In this document: one piece after another, positions 46,661-58,529 of the stretch | Layout: each line of letters begins with the position of its first letter | Numbering within the stretch: position 1 is the stretch's first letter | Assembly: GCA_021018995.1 (NCBI GenBank) | Contig: CM037589.1 | Span: 8,261,001-8,325,000 of the forward strand | DNA from: Chloranthus sessilifolius | Taxonomy: Eukaryota; Streptophyta; Magnoliopsida; Chloranthales; Chloranthaceae | Reading direction: 5' to 3' | Length of the DNA: 64,000 nt | Made by a program: the position numbers and the translations under genes | Notes under the pieces: model-generated | Seen by the model: only the letters and a program-made list of their open reading frames with translations | What the model was told of the DNA's origin: nothing | The model's database searches: none

Positions 46661-47603
46661 TTTTATTCATTTTTGAAGCATTAGGTAAGAATCCTTTCAA
46701 TATCCGTAGCTCGTGAAGATAATTCTTCAAGCGTTTTTGGAACCTTTCTATGAAGAGGTACACTTATATCCATCTTCAAACCATTGAGGGACATTTGAAC
46801 TTCTCCGGTTCTAAAATCTTTGATGAATAAAGAAGAATAACATCTCTCCATCTCGTGATATAATCAGACCCTTTCATGTGGTTGCTGCTCCATTTGTGAT
46901 AACTCAGCAATCCCTACAGATCTTTGAATACTGAAAAATCTCTGTAGGAACTGTTTTTGCATTTGATCCCAACTCGTTATCGAATTGGGTAATAACTTCG
47001 TATGCCAAGTGAAAGCTGGTCCTTCCAAGGTTTGTACGAATTGCCTTAGCAACAACGCACTATTCTTGGCAGTGACTTTGCATGCTGTGACGAAATGTGC
47101 CAGATGCTTTTAAGCGGACCCACTTCCATTGAAACGAGTGAATTTTGGTTGTTGATAATCGGCCGAAAATGGAACATCGTCGAATTCTGGCGGGTAAGGC
47201 TTTCTGTAAAACTTAGAAGTCCTTTGAAAGTCTTCAAGATTTTCAGTTATCATATGTTGAACTCGATCCATTGATAAGATATCAATCATTTTTTTCTTTG
47301 CTTTTCTCTCTTGAGAAGTGCAGCTATTTTAGTGTTTCAAATACTGATAGCGCGACATAACTCTTGAATTTGCTCTAAAATAGATACATTGTCTTCACTA
47401 GAAACCATCATGACTGACATTACAGTAGAAGGTGTCATCATTATAGCTTCCGCTGAGATATAAAGGGTTTCGTGGTGAAGGGAGTTCGAAGAACGAGCTT
47501 TGTTTGAAGAAGGCTTATCATCAAGTTTCAAAGATGAAATGATCATCTTGTTTGCCTCCAAACGAGGTAAGTTGAATGACGATGAGTCATTAATCGCCTC
47601 CAA

Positions 47604-48421
47604 TGTAGTCAAATCGCATTTGCGACCCTATGCCATGGCATAGGGCCATCACATATGCGGATCGCATATGCGATTATGCCATGGCAATTTTTTTTTTTCA
47701 AAAATCCCCAAAAATCTTAAAAAATTCCCAAAGTTTCCCATATTAATCAGTAATATGTTTTGTATTAATTTTGTGCTCTATTAATTTTGTAGTGTCTAGA
47801 ATGCGAAATAAAAGTATATAATATAAGTATATAACCCATAAGTTAGAAGGGAAAATATAAATTTCATTGATATTAAACAAAATAGTATAAAAATGAGCAT
47901 AGGAACATACAAAAAAGAAGAAAAAAGAGTAAAAAAGAAAAATATTATTTAAGTAAAAATATTTTAATCATTAGTTCCTACTTCCTAATAATATTGTGTA
48001 TTGGCAAAAAATTATACACTTTAGTCTCTAACCCGCAATGATACATCTCCACCTCCACCATCGTCATCACTTTTATTGTCGTTATCATCCGAATCGTCTC
48101 CTTTTGTAACATATTGTTCTTTCTTAGCTTCTTCATCATCCGATCTCACTAAGACGGTATCTATATCGTTTATGGGTGTTTCTTCATGTATCTCGTCTTC
48201 TTGTTGACTCAAGCGTGAGACCAAAAAGACACAAATCATACTTTGGATGAATGTGGTATGGATTAGGAGAGAAACCTCTCATTTATAGACTTTGGAGAGC
48301 CCTAAAAAGCAAATAAATAAATAAATAAACTCCAATGGTCATAAATATGACCATTAGAGATGTATGCGATCGCATACATGTCAGGTTGCGAAAAACACAT
48401 CCAAGATCGCATATGACAACA
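47604..48421. mobile_element. Insertion with TGTAGTCA/TGTTGTCA ends in gag
   Basis: Inverted ends TGTAGTCAAATCGC and TGTTGTCATATGCG. The 11-bp ATCGCCTCCAA occurs just left (47,593-47,603) and just right (48,425-48,435). The interior has paired ATGCGATCGCAT and CCATGGCATAGGGC motifs and an acidic 72-residue minus-strand frame (48,239-48,021, ending DDGGGGDVSLRVRD), which may be a captured or degenerate transposase tail. Class uncertain, perhaps Mutator-like. Confidence 0.6.
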
Positions 48422-48720
48422 ATGATCGCCTCCAAATGAGGCGAAGTCTCATTTTCAGATGAAATGATCATCTTGTTTGCCTCAAGACGAGGTGAGTTGA
48501 ATGATGATAAGTCATTGATTGCTTCCGGATGAGGCAAAGTCTCATTATCTGATGAAACGATCATCTTGTTTGCCTCTAGACGAGGTGAGTTGAATGACGA
48601 TGAGTCAGGATGAGGCGAAGTTTCATTATCAGATGAAATGATCATCTTGTTTGTCTCTAGACGAGGTGAGTTGAATAACGATGAGTTATCAATTGCCTCC
48701 AGATGAGGCGAAGCCAATGT
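48421..48720 (-). repeat. In-frame repeat inside gag (~66-90 bp x 4)
   Basis: The encoded peptide repeats as SSFNSPRLEANKMIISSDNE with TSPHPEAIND-type spacers; a further copy lies across the insertion near 47,520-47,600. Absent from the sister element's gag. Confidence 0.8.
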
Positions 48721-49165
48721 ACTAACAATTCTCAGTATTCTTGTAGGGCTCACCGAGTTTGATCGGGGCGATTTGCTGATGGAGTTTCAGGAGATTTATT
48801 CTTCGAGAAGAGGGAACAGAAATTTCCATATAGTGGGTTTTCAGTAGAAGTGAACAAATTAGGAGACACTGGTTCTCCATATGAGAACGTTCTTCTAATC
48901 TAGTGTGATCTATGAGGCTGGTCGAGTATTGGAGTATTGCCTCCTCAGTCTGAGGGTATGCCCTCTCCACATGTTGATTGTTAGCGGAAGAGGATGCAAT
49001 GCTCTTTCCATAAGCTATTGAGTTGATTGGTAAAATCGACTGCATGGAATAACCAACGATTAAATGAATGTATACAAGGAATAACCAACAACTAATCATT
49101 CATTATATTCAACTCATTTTCAGAGAATTCGTTTCATTTCGTAGCTTAAAGATGAGAGAAGTGTG

Positions 49166-49182
49166 TCTCACCGGGCGTGCCA
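49166..49182 (-). other. Primer binding site of the minus element
   Basis: The element sense reads TGGCACGCCCGGTGAGA six bases after the LTR end TTTACA. It matches the site at 58,530-58,546 with one change. Confidence 0.7.
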
Positions 49183-50139
49183 GAAATTTGTAAACAACAA
49201 ATTTGCGTAGAATATAAATCTAACACAAATCAATCATAACAAATTTTCCCTCGCTAGGAGAGAGTTTTATTAAAAAAGGTGGGCTTTACACTTTCGGGTA
49301 TCGCAATCGATTCCCCATTAATTACATCAAAATTGAATACCTCTGATTAAAAGCTATTAAAGAAAAATAAAGTAATTACATCTCTGAAATAAACGATATA
49401 AATCCTAAGTCTAAGTCTTCATTAACACCTTCGTCTTCACAATGCGAGATGGACGCGCAGTATGCTCTCTTTGTCAGAGACTTCGGCGATGTGAAATAGA
49501 TGACGTCGGATGAGAAAGCCCCTTCTCCGGAAGTTAGGTCCATCCGATCGATAGGCATGGTCAAATATGGGCATAAGGAGTTTGTGAATGAGTCTCATAA
49601 TGAATTCTCGCCCATTTGTCTGGAAGACGAATTCAAACACTGGGTCCATTTTCTGATGTATGGTCATCCAAAGAATTAACACTTTTGGTTATGGGGTATC
49701 TAACCACAGGTCGAATATCATCAAATTCCTTAGGATTTGATCATCATAGGTTATTTTGTGATTATTTCACTATTAGATCATATAATGATCTTATAATACG
49801 ATCATTTTAATGTAAAGTTAATGAGTTCACCGTTGAATTTGACCAAAACAATGAAATTTGATCAATACATGCAGTGGCGAACACAGGATTCTCATGTGGC
49901 GGGGGCACCGAGTAATCTATAGTCGATATGTACTAATAATTTTTCTTACGCCCTTAGAATAGAAAAAAATGAAATTTAAATCATAAAACACTTTAAAAAA
50001 TCAAACAATTCTAATTTCAATGTTGTGAGATAATTTAGTCTAATTTTAAGGGTGTAAGATCTTTTAAACACCATTTTGGTGCTTAAATATAGGTTTGAAG
50101 CCTTTATATATCCCATTTTAATATTAGGGTTATCATCAA

Positions 50140-50540
50140 TTAGGGGTTAATTTATTTAGGAAAAATGATTTAGAATTTAGGGAATTAGGGGTTTAGTAAA
50201 CTAATTTAGGGATTAGGAAAATGATTTAGGGTTTAAAAATTTAGGAATTTGGGAGCTTATGAAAATGATTTATGGTTTAGAAATTTAGGAATTTAAGGGT
50301 TTAGAATTTAGGAATTTGAGGGTTGAGGAAAATGATTTAGAGTTTAATAATTTAAAGAATTGGAGGTTTAGAAAAATGATTTAAGGTTTAAAAATTTAGG
50401 GGATTAGGGAGTTTATGAAAATGATTTAGGGTTTAGAAATTTAGGAATTTAAGAGTTTAGAAAAAGGATTTAGGATCTAATAATTTAGGGAATTGGGGGT
50501 TTAAGTTAATAATTTAGAGTTTAGAAATTTAGGGATTTAG
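50140..50540. repeat. Degenerate TTTAGGG-rich minisatellite
   Basis: Units of about 60-70 bp such as AAAATGATTTAGGGTTTAG followed by AAATTTAGGAATTT. It resembles plant telomere text locally but is too irregular to be an interstitial telomere. Confidence 0.75.
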
Positions 50541-50571
50541 GGGTTTAAAACTTTAAGGAGAGAATTAGAGT

Positions 50572-50575
<4 letters not shown>

Positions 50576-50602
<27 letters not shown>
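50576..50602. repeat. (AG)n microsatellite
   Basis: GAGAGA run inside the hAT-type element. Confidence 0.95.
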
Positions 50603-50603
<1 letters not shown>

Positions 50604-51063
50604 TTCCTGTAGTGGGATGGTGGGTCGAATTTGCCGATGCGATGCAGGTTGAGCGACGACACCTGAGCCTAGTAGCAGGAAGCACCTAAAACCCTCCATG
50701 CTTCATAGGGGGATTGCGGATCCTCATATAGGAACTGTGGTTCCTAAAAATAGGAACGACGGATCTCACCCTTCTAGTGCAAAAAAAAAGAAAATAAAAA
50801 AGGATGGGATACAGTGTTGAGTCATACACCGATGAAATTGTGTATGCAAAAAAAAAAAAGAAAAAAAACATGACAGCGGAAAATGAGGTATCTTCATCAG
50901 AAAATTGAAAAGTTGCAAGAGAGATCAGAACATTTAGAAAAAAAAATAGAGCACATAAAAAACCCTTAAAGCATACCTGGGTTTTCTTCATCATCTTCTT
51001 CGTCTTTAAGGTTGAAATCTTCTTCCTCCACCACAATTGTGTCTTTTTTGTCTTCTTTCCTCT

Positions 51064-51152
51064 CCTCCTTCTTCTTCTTCTTCTTCTTCTTCTTCTTCTT
51101 CTCTCTCTCTCTCGGTACAATGACTCCTCTCTCTCCCTCTCTCTCTCTCTCT
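51064..51152. repeat. (CTT)n and (CT)n microsatellites
   Basis: CTT run to about 51,101, followed by CT runs to about 51,152. The poly-Arg/poly-Glu frames here come from it. Confidence 0.95.
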
Positions 51153-52565
51153 ATGTACGAAGAACCAAGAGATATAAGGCTGGGGCTGGGTATCCATTTT
51201 AAAAATCCTTAAAGTTAAGTTTTTAAAATAGATACCCTCTTTCCTCTAAACTTTATATTATCGGTACCACAAAGGTAGGATTTTATATAAAGGTACCCTT
51301 TGTAAATAAAAAGTGGGTTATAATTGCAAAACCCTTAAATTTGGATTTTCTACTTATCACCCCTCAGGTTTAGAAAGGATTTTGTGCCGATCTCTGTAAC
51401 TGAAGATTTTTTAAGTGTAACCATGGTTTTCTGCCATCAGATCTGTTGACCGACTTGAATCAAACGATGGAGATTGCTTTGCCTTCCAATCTTCCACATG
51501 ATTAGATCTAGAGATCATGATCCACTTATCAGGCGGTCAGATGTTGATTTCACGTGGAAACATCCCCATAAAGTCACCATGATCATGGGCGAACCATAAG
51601 AAAGCTTATCGAGTCAGGGTGATGTTTTTCATGTGGAATCAACATCTTACCGTCAGATAGGTGGGCCAAGATCTCATATTTATTGAATGAAAGATTTTGA
51701 CAAAAAGAGGATCTCTATCATGTCATTTTGTACAATCAATAGCTCTCGGAGTGGAAAAATTGGGTGCCCTTGTTCGATTGCTATACCAGCCTCTATTTCC
51801 CCTCATTTCTATACTCATAAATGTTTAGAAAAGGTACCATTTCATTTGACGAGACGTTGATGGTTGGCTGCATTTAATTTCGTCTCATGGTTAAGCTTGT
51901 GTATATATATGCTATAAATGTATAGTGTATGCTGCATGTGCTATGCTAAGTGGAAAATACATATGATTTATCCTGATTAATCTAAACAATCCATTTGGCA
52001 GTTTTCTTATGCTATGAATATATATTGGCGCTCCCGCTTCCCATATTTTTAAAATTGCCGCATCGCCGCTCCCGCTTCGTGCAACTAAGCACAGGATCAG
52101 TGGTCCGATGGAGGCAACGAGAGCAAAGCCTGTGCTTGAGAGAGGAGTGAAGAGTGCAGAAAAAAGGAGAGAGAAAGAGCCGATCACGTAGAGAGAGAGT
52201 CTGATAGCGTAGAGAGAGTGATAGCATAGAGAGAAAAGATTGCGCAGAGAGAGAAGAAATGGCTTGGTACGGTTAAAACTTAAGAGATTTGCTTTAGTGA
52301 CTTGGTTTGGTTATTAGCAGCCTAACATTAGTAATTTGCAAGATTCAATTAAATTAAAAAGTAATTGTGCTTGCGATTGCAACGACCAAATGACTGATGT
52401 AAATAACAAAACTTTTGAAAGCTTTTTTTAAGTTTTTTTTTGGGGCCGTGGAAACATATTACGGAGCCCTTCAAAATTTATTCATAAGCCCCTAAAGGAT
52501 TTTACAGTTGCTGTGGGGGCCCGACCACCCATACCCTAATACGTGGATACACCCTTGAATACTTG

Positions 52566-53400
52566 ATAGATCCATCGTTGGATCTTATTACGGTCTCGTA
52601 TTATGGTTGTTTGACTAAAGGTCAATTAGTTCACCGTTAGATTTGATCAGAAATAGAAGGTTTGGTCAACATGTAACAAAGCCACAATTGGATCTCGTTA
52701 GGATTTCGTATTATGATTGTTTGACCAAAAGTTAACGAGTCCACTGTTGGATTTTACCAAAATTACAAGATTCAGTCAACATGTAATAAATCAACCGTAG
52801 GATCTCGTTACGATCTTGTATTATGATCGTTTGACCAATAGTCAACTAGTCCACCGTTGGATTTGGCCAAAATCACATGATTCGGTCAACATGCAATAAA
52901 TCTACCATAGGATCTCGTTGCGATCTTGTATTATGATTGTTTGATCAAAAGTTAACGAGTCCACCGTTGGATTTGACCAAAATCTCAAGATTCGGTCAAC
53001 ATGTAATAAATCTACCGTTGGATCTCGTTGCAATCTTGTATTATGATTTTTTGACCAAAAGTCAACTCCACCATTAGATTATACCAAAATCACAAGATTT
53101 GATCAACATGTAATAAATCCACCATTGGATAAGTTACGATCTCGTATTATGATCGTTTGACCAAAAGTCAACGAGTCCACTATTGGATTTGACCAAAATC
53201 ACAAGATTCGGTCAACATGTAATAAATCCACCGTTGGATCTCGTTACGATGTCGTCTTATGATCGTTTGACCAAAAGTCAATGAGCCCACCATTGAATTT
53301 GACCAAATCACGAGATTCGGTAATGTAATAAATGTACCGTAGGATCTCGGATTATGATCGTTTGACTAAAAGTCAACGAGTCCATCGTTAAAATATTTAA
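52566..53400. repeat. LTR subrepeat array, ~110 bp x ~8
   Basis: Same units as 35,690-36,790 (TTTGACCAAAAGTCAACGAG, CATGTAATAAATCCACC). The unit number differs between the two LTRs of the same element. Confidence 0.85.
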
Positions 53401-54254
53401 CCCATGTGAAGATTGCATAAAAGACAACCTAAGAGACGACCCTAAGCGAGGATGACCCACTTGAGGATCTATAAGGGTACACAAGGGGCAAGCACGGCCG
53501 AGGTAGGCACGACTCAAGGCAGTACGGCCAGTATGGGACAACCAAGGTACGACTCATGCAGCATGACCGTAAGGTGGATCATGGAACGCAAGTCGTGGAC
53601 TACTAATTATTTTTGTATATTAAGAAAATCGATTTTACCATCGTAAAAGAATTTTCAATCTCGAGGTTGAGATCCAAACGCTACATTTGAGGGAGTGATG
53701 ACCCAAACCGCGAGGGAAACTCTAATTTTGAGGCATGATTTAGATTCGATAAATCTAATGGTTATGACTCATTGTAGATGAGTTTTCCGGGTGTTGAAGT
53801 CCGAAATCATTCTTTAGATTTGTGATTGCAACCTAAACGGGTATTAGATTTGTGGTTGCAATCCGAGCATACTAAGAGTTAAGAGAGGGGTTGTACCCAC
53901 GCAGCTTAATTATCTCCAAGTACACAAGGAATTGGGTACGTGCCGTAACGCGTAATCTCAAATTGTAACCCTAAATCATACTTAGGCAGGAGCCATATTT
54001 CTTATCATAAGCGTTCCACATTTAGGTAAGGGTTGTAGCTCTTATCCTATATGCACCCGTATCGGAGACCGTCAGAATTCAGAATTCCAATCTGGATTCT
54101 CTCTCCCGTACACTCTAAATAGAAGTCAAAAGGAGAAAAGAAAGGGAAACAGAAAGAATCTCATAGGTACTTTAAGGTATTTTGCAAGAGAATCAAAGTT
54201 GGAGAAGTTTTCGGCATGACTCTCACGTAGAATTTTCAATAATGAGAAGGGATA

Positions 54255-54271
54255 TGCTATTATAAATATAT
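54255..54271 (-). promoter_or_regulatory. LTR TATA-like box (5' LTR, minus element)
   Basis: The element sense reads CATATATTTATAATAG after AACCGCTAC, at the position matching 43,344-43,358. Confidence 0.45.
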
Positions 54272-54794
54272 GGTAGCGGTTACTGGAAGTTATAATCCTA
54301 CGATTTTCGTAAGAGTTTCACAAAAATCAAGGGTCGTGAGGGCTGCGTGGGCTTTATCCTTCATACGGATTGAGAGAAGAATAGCTTACGCAGGTGGTTA
54401 TTTGCTTAAGCAGTGAAAAGAGAGGACCCATGTTGGAAGAAGATGACCCATGCAGGTGCGGTCGTGGGCCATTTTGAAAGAGACTCAGACATTAAGAGAA
54501 AAATGAGGAGATAAAAGAAGAGAAGAAAAGAATGAAATGGAAAAAAGTGAGATGGCCCACGCAAGTCACTTGCGTGGGCCATATTTCAAGAGAAAAAGAT
54601 GAGAGAGAGAAAAGAAAGGAGAAAAAGAACATTGCGAGAGTGTTGACTCGAAAATTTTGGAATTGAGAACATTTTTTTCTTCCACTTAGCCTTAAAAGTC
54701 AGATAGAAGGAATTAGGGAAAGAGACTATTTATAGTTTTTTTTTTTTTTAACAAATCCTAATCTAAATAGGATTTAAAGTCCTAAGCTATGCTT

Positions 54795-56600
54795 AGCCAC
54801 TAGAAAAATATAAGTAGCCACCTAGGTGGCTAGGAAAATATATTTAGTCACATAGCTGGATAGAAAAAATACTTATCCACCCTAGGTGGATAAAAATATA
54901 CTTATCCACCCTAGGTGGATTGAAAAATACTCATCCACCCTAGGTGGATAGAAATATACTTAGCCACCTAGGCGGCTAGAAAATATACGTAGTCACCTAG
55001 GTGGCTAGAAAAATACTTATCCACCCTAGGTGGATAGAAAAATACTTATCCACTTAGGTGGCTAGAAAAATACTTATCCACCTTAGGTGGATAGAAATAT
55101 ACTTATCCACCTTAGGTGGATAGAAAAATGCTTATCCACCTAGGTGGCTAGGAAAATATATTTAGTCACCTAGCTGGCTAGAAAAAATACTTATCCACCC
55201 TAGGTGGATAGAAATATACTTATGCACCCTAGGTGGATAGAAAAATACTCATCCACCCTAGGTGGATAGAAAAAATACTTGTCCACCTTAAGTGGATAGA
55301 AATATACTTATCCACCCTAGGTGGATAGAAATATACTTATCCACCTTAGGTGGATAGAAAAATACTTATTCACCTAGGTGGCTAGAAAATATACGCAGTC
55401 ACCTAGGTGACTAGAAAAATACTTATCCACCTAGGTGGATAGAAAAATACTCATCCACCCTAGGTGCATAGAAATATACTCATCCACCCTAGGTGCATAG
55501 AAAAAATACTTATCCACCTTAGGGGGATAGAAATATACTTATCCACCTAGGTGGCTAGAAAATATATGTAGTCACCTAGGTGGCTAGAAAAATACTTATC
55601 CACCCTAGGTGGATAGAAATATACTCATCCACCCTAGGTGGATAGAAAAAATACTTATCCACCCTAGGGGGATAGAAATATACTTATCCATCTAGGTGGC
55701 TAGAAAATATACGTAGTCACCTAGGTGGCTAGAAAAATACTTATCCACCCTAGGTGGATAGAAATATACTTATCCATCCTAGGTGGATAGAAAAATACTC
55801 ATCCACCCTAGATGGATAGAAATATACTTATCCATGTGGATAGAAAAATACTCATCCACCCTAGGTGGATAGAAAAAATACATATCCACCCTAGGGGGAT
55901 AGAAATATACTTATCCACCTAGGTGGCTAGAGATATACTTATCCACCCTAGGTGGATAAAAATATATCCACCCTAGGTAGATAGAAAAAATATTTATCCA
56001 CCCTAGGTGGATAGAAATATACTTATCCACCCTAGGTGGATAGAAATATACTTATCCACCTAGGTGGCTAGAAAATATACGTAGTCACCTAGGTGGCTAG
56101 AATAATACTTATCCACCTAGGTGGATAGAAATATACTCATCCACCCTAGGTGGATAGAAAAAATACTCATCCACCCTAGGTGAATAGAAAAATATTTATC
56201 CACCTTAGGTGGATAGAAATATACGTAGCCACCTAGGTGGCTAGAAAAATACTTATCCACTCTAGGTGGATAGAAATATACTTATTCAACCTAGGTGGAT
56301 AGAAAAATACTCATCCACCCTAGGTGGATAAGTAAAATACTTATCCACCTTAGGTGGATAGAAAAATACTTATCCACCTAGGTGGCTAGAAAATATATGT
56401 AGTCACCTAGGTGGCTAGAAAAATACTTATCCACCTAGGTGGATAGAAAAAGACTCATTCACCCTAGGTGGATAGAAAAAGACTCATCCACTCATCCACC
56501 CTAGGTGGATAGAAATATACTCATCCACCCTAGGTGGATAGAAAAAATACTCATCTACCCTAGGTGGATAGAAATATACTTATCCACCCTAGGTGGTTAT
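54795..56600. repeat. Palindromic tandem array CCACC[C]TAGGTGG, LTR copy 1
   Basis: More than fifty units of about 29-34 bp. Each has a CCACCTAGGTGG or CCACCCTAGGTGG palindrome followed by ATAGAAATATACTTAT, ATAGAAAAATACTCAT, or CTAGAAAATATACGTAGT. The 'ATAG' and 'CTAG' unit types alternate in higher-order groups; for example the pair with GTAGTCACCTAGGTGGCTAG recurs. It resembles a young satellite carried in the LTR. Confidence 0.95.
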
Positions 56601-56738
56601 GAGAAAAGAATGACGTACGTGAGAAGAATCTTCTCAATCCGCATGAAGACGAAAACTTACGCAGCTCTCTCAACCGTTCATTTCATGAAAACCTTACGGA
56701 ACCGTAAGATCGTAACTTCTATAACCGCTACCACAAAT

Positions 56739-56748
56739 CTTTAAATAG
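56739..56748 (+). promoter_or_regulatory. LTR TATA-like box (plus element)
   Basis: CTTTAAATAG just after AACCGCTACCA, at the same position as in the two minus-strand LTRs. Confidence 0.45.
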
Positions 56749-57284
56749 CGTAATCTCCTCATTGCAAGGGATCCAAAATTGAGATTTAAAGCTCACGTAA
56801 AATATCTCCGACTCTTCTAAAAAGACTTTAGGGTGATCTCCGAGATTCTGACTATTCTTTTCATCTTTTTTTTATTTTCTTTTAAAGTGGACTGGAGGAG
56901 TAAGTAAGGATTAAGACTTTTAGGATAAGGGCTACGACACTTACCTAAAGGAGATACGCTTAGGATAAGAGCTACGGCTCCTCCTAAGTGGGATTTATGG
57001 TTACAATTTGGGATTAGCGTTATGACTCGTATCCAATCTCTTGCGTACTTAGAAATAGTTAAGCCACGTGGGTACGACCCTGGGCATAACTTCTAGTACA
57101 CTCGGATTGCAACCACAAATTCAATGCTCATACGGGTTGCAATCACGAACCCGAAGAATGATTTCGGACTATAATACCCAAAATATTCACCTATAATAAT
57201 TAGAGTTTTCCTCGCGGTTCGGATCATCATTCCCTCAAATGAGGGTTTGGACCTTAACCTCGAGATCGAAAATTCTTTCACAGT

Positions 57285-57960
57285 GGACTCGTTGACTTTT
57301 AGTCAAACGATCATAATGTGAGATCATAATGAGATCCAACAGTGGATTTATTGCATTTTGACTAGATCTTATGAATTTGGTCAAATCCAACGATGGAATT
57401 ATTGACTTTTAGTCAAATGATCATAATGTGAGATCGTAATGAGATCCAACGGTGGATTTATTACATATTGATCAGATCTTGTGATTTTGATCAAATCCAA
57501 TGGTGGATTCATTGACTTTTAGTCAAATGATCCTAATGTGAGATCATAATAAGATCCAACGGTAGATTTATTGTATATTGACCAGATCTTGTGATTATGG
57601 TCAAATCCAATGGTAGAATCATTGACTTTTAGTCAAACGGTCATAATGTGAGATCGTAATGAGATCCAACGGTGGATTTATTACATATTGATCAGATCTT
57701 GTGATTATGGTCAAATCCAACGGTGGAATCATTGACTTTTAGTCGAACGATCATAATGTGAGATCGTAATGAGATCCAACGGTGGATTTATTACATATTG
57801 ATCAGATCTTGTGATTTTGATAAAATCCAATGGTGAATTCATTGATTTTTAGTCAAATGATCATAATGTGAGATCGTAACGAGATCCAATGGTGAATTTA
57901 CTATGCATTGACCAAATCTTAAGATATTGATTAAATCTAACGGTAAAATCATTATAAAAT
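57285..57960. repeat. LTR subrepeat array, ~110 bp x 6 (inverted)
   Basis: Units GTTGACTTTTAGTCAAACGA, ATCATAATGTGAGATC, GAGATCCAACGGTGGATTTA. This is the reverse complement of the arrays at 35,690 and 52,566. Confidence 0.85.
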
Positions 57961-58529
57961 CATCTATGATCATCAAATTTTAAGGAATTTGACAATATCT
58001 AACTCATGATTAGACACTCTATCACTGAAAGTGATAATTCTTCTGATAATCAGTTGCCCGAAAAATGGATTTGGTATTCGAAGTCATCTTTAAGACCAGA
58101 GAACAAAAATTCGTTTTAAGACTCGTTCACGAGTTTCTTGCTCCAGTAATGACTCGTGCTTTTCAATCAAATGGACCCGACTTTTGGAGGAGGGGTTCTC
58201 CCATCCGTCGTCCCCTATTTCATATTTCTCAAATCTCCGATGAAGATAGTCTGCTATCCATCTATTTCATGACGGATTGAAGATGTCGATGAAGACTTAG
58301 AATTAGGATCTTAGTTTTGTTTATTTTAGAGATGTAATTACGTTATTATTTTTTAGTAGCTTTTAATAAGAGATATTCAATTTTGATGTAATTAACGGGG
58401 AATCGACTGTGATACCCGGAAGTGTAAGGTCCGCCATTTTAATAAAACCCTCTCCTAGCGAGGGGAAATTTGTTTTGATTGATTTGTGTTAGATTTATAT
58501 CCTACGCAAATTTGTTGTTTACAAATTTT

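Larger units (their letters stand above)
46667..49045 (-). pseudogene. Gag of the large minus-strand element, interrupted
   Basis: Likely starts MQSILPINSIAYGKSIASSS at 49,045, then ERAYPQTEEAILQYSTSLID. It continues through four copies of a peptide repeat (48,421-48,720), is interrupted by an insertion (47,604-48,421), and resumes with PRLEANKMIISS and SILEQIQELCRAI. A frameshifted KFYRKPYPPEFDDVPFSADY leads into the Retrotrans_gag domain (LLRQFVQTLEGPAFTWHTKL, FLQRFFSIQRSVGIAELSQ) and ends near PKTLEELSSRATDIERIL. It closely parallels the gag at 58,667-60,319. Several frameshifts. Confidence 0.78.
49872..52557. mobile_element. hAT-type non-autonomous element, 2.7 kb
   Basis: Ends CAGTGGCG and, inverted, CAAGGGTG, flanked by AATACATG (49,864-49,871) and AATACTTG (52,558-52,565), an 8-bp duplication with one mismatch. 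The 3' LTR of the host shows the empty site AATACATGATAAATCC near 35,832. The interior is non-coding: a TTTAGG-rich minisatellite, microsatellites, and about 1.3 kb (51,180-52,540) of unrecognised sequence. Confidence 0.8.
49189..54643 (-). repeat. 5' LTR of the minus element (interrupted, truncated at right)
   Basis: Matches the 3' LTR at 35,157-43,660 in order: edge, the block with CGATCGATAGGCATGGTC, the 110-bp subrepeats (52,566-53,400), GCAATCCGAGCATACTAAGAG and the block to 54,640. The hAT-type element at 49,872-52,557 interrupts it, and the sister element begins at 54,644. The remaining part of this LTR should follow that element beyond the window. Confidence 0.75.
54644..58523 (+). 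repeat. 5' LTR of the plus element, 3.9 kb
   Basis: Begins TGACTCGAAAATTTTGG and ends TTTGTTGTTTACA. In order it holds a CCACC[C]TAGGTGG array (54,795-56,600), a TATA-like box near 56,740, the region equivalent to 38,220-43,500 inverted, six 110-bp subrepeats (57,285-57,960) and the shared end block. The minus relatives lack the palindromic array. Confidence 0.88.

Noticed and set aside
50140..50540. Interstitial telomere-like repeats
   Set aside because: TTTAGGG occurs only within a longer irregular 60-70 bp unit; there is no clean heptamer array.
50686..51212. Arg-rich, Glu-rich and Ser/Phe-rich open frames
   Set aside because: Low-complexity translation of (CTT)n and (CT)n repeats inside a hAT-type element.
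54795..56600. CRISPR-like pattern of short palindromic repeats with short spacers
   Set aside because: The 'spacers' are themselves a repeated AT-rich phrase, there are no cas genes, and the context is a plant LTR. It is a tandem minisatellite.
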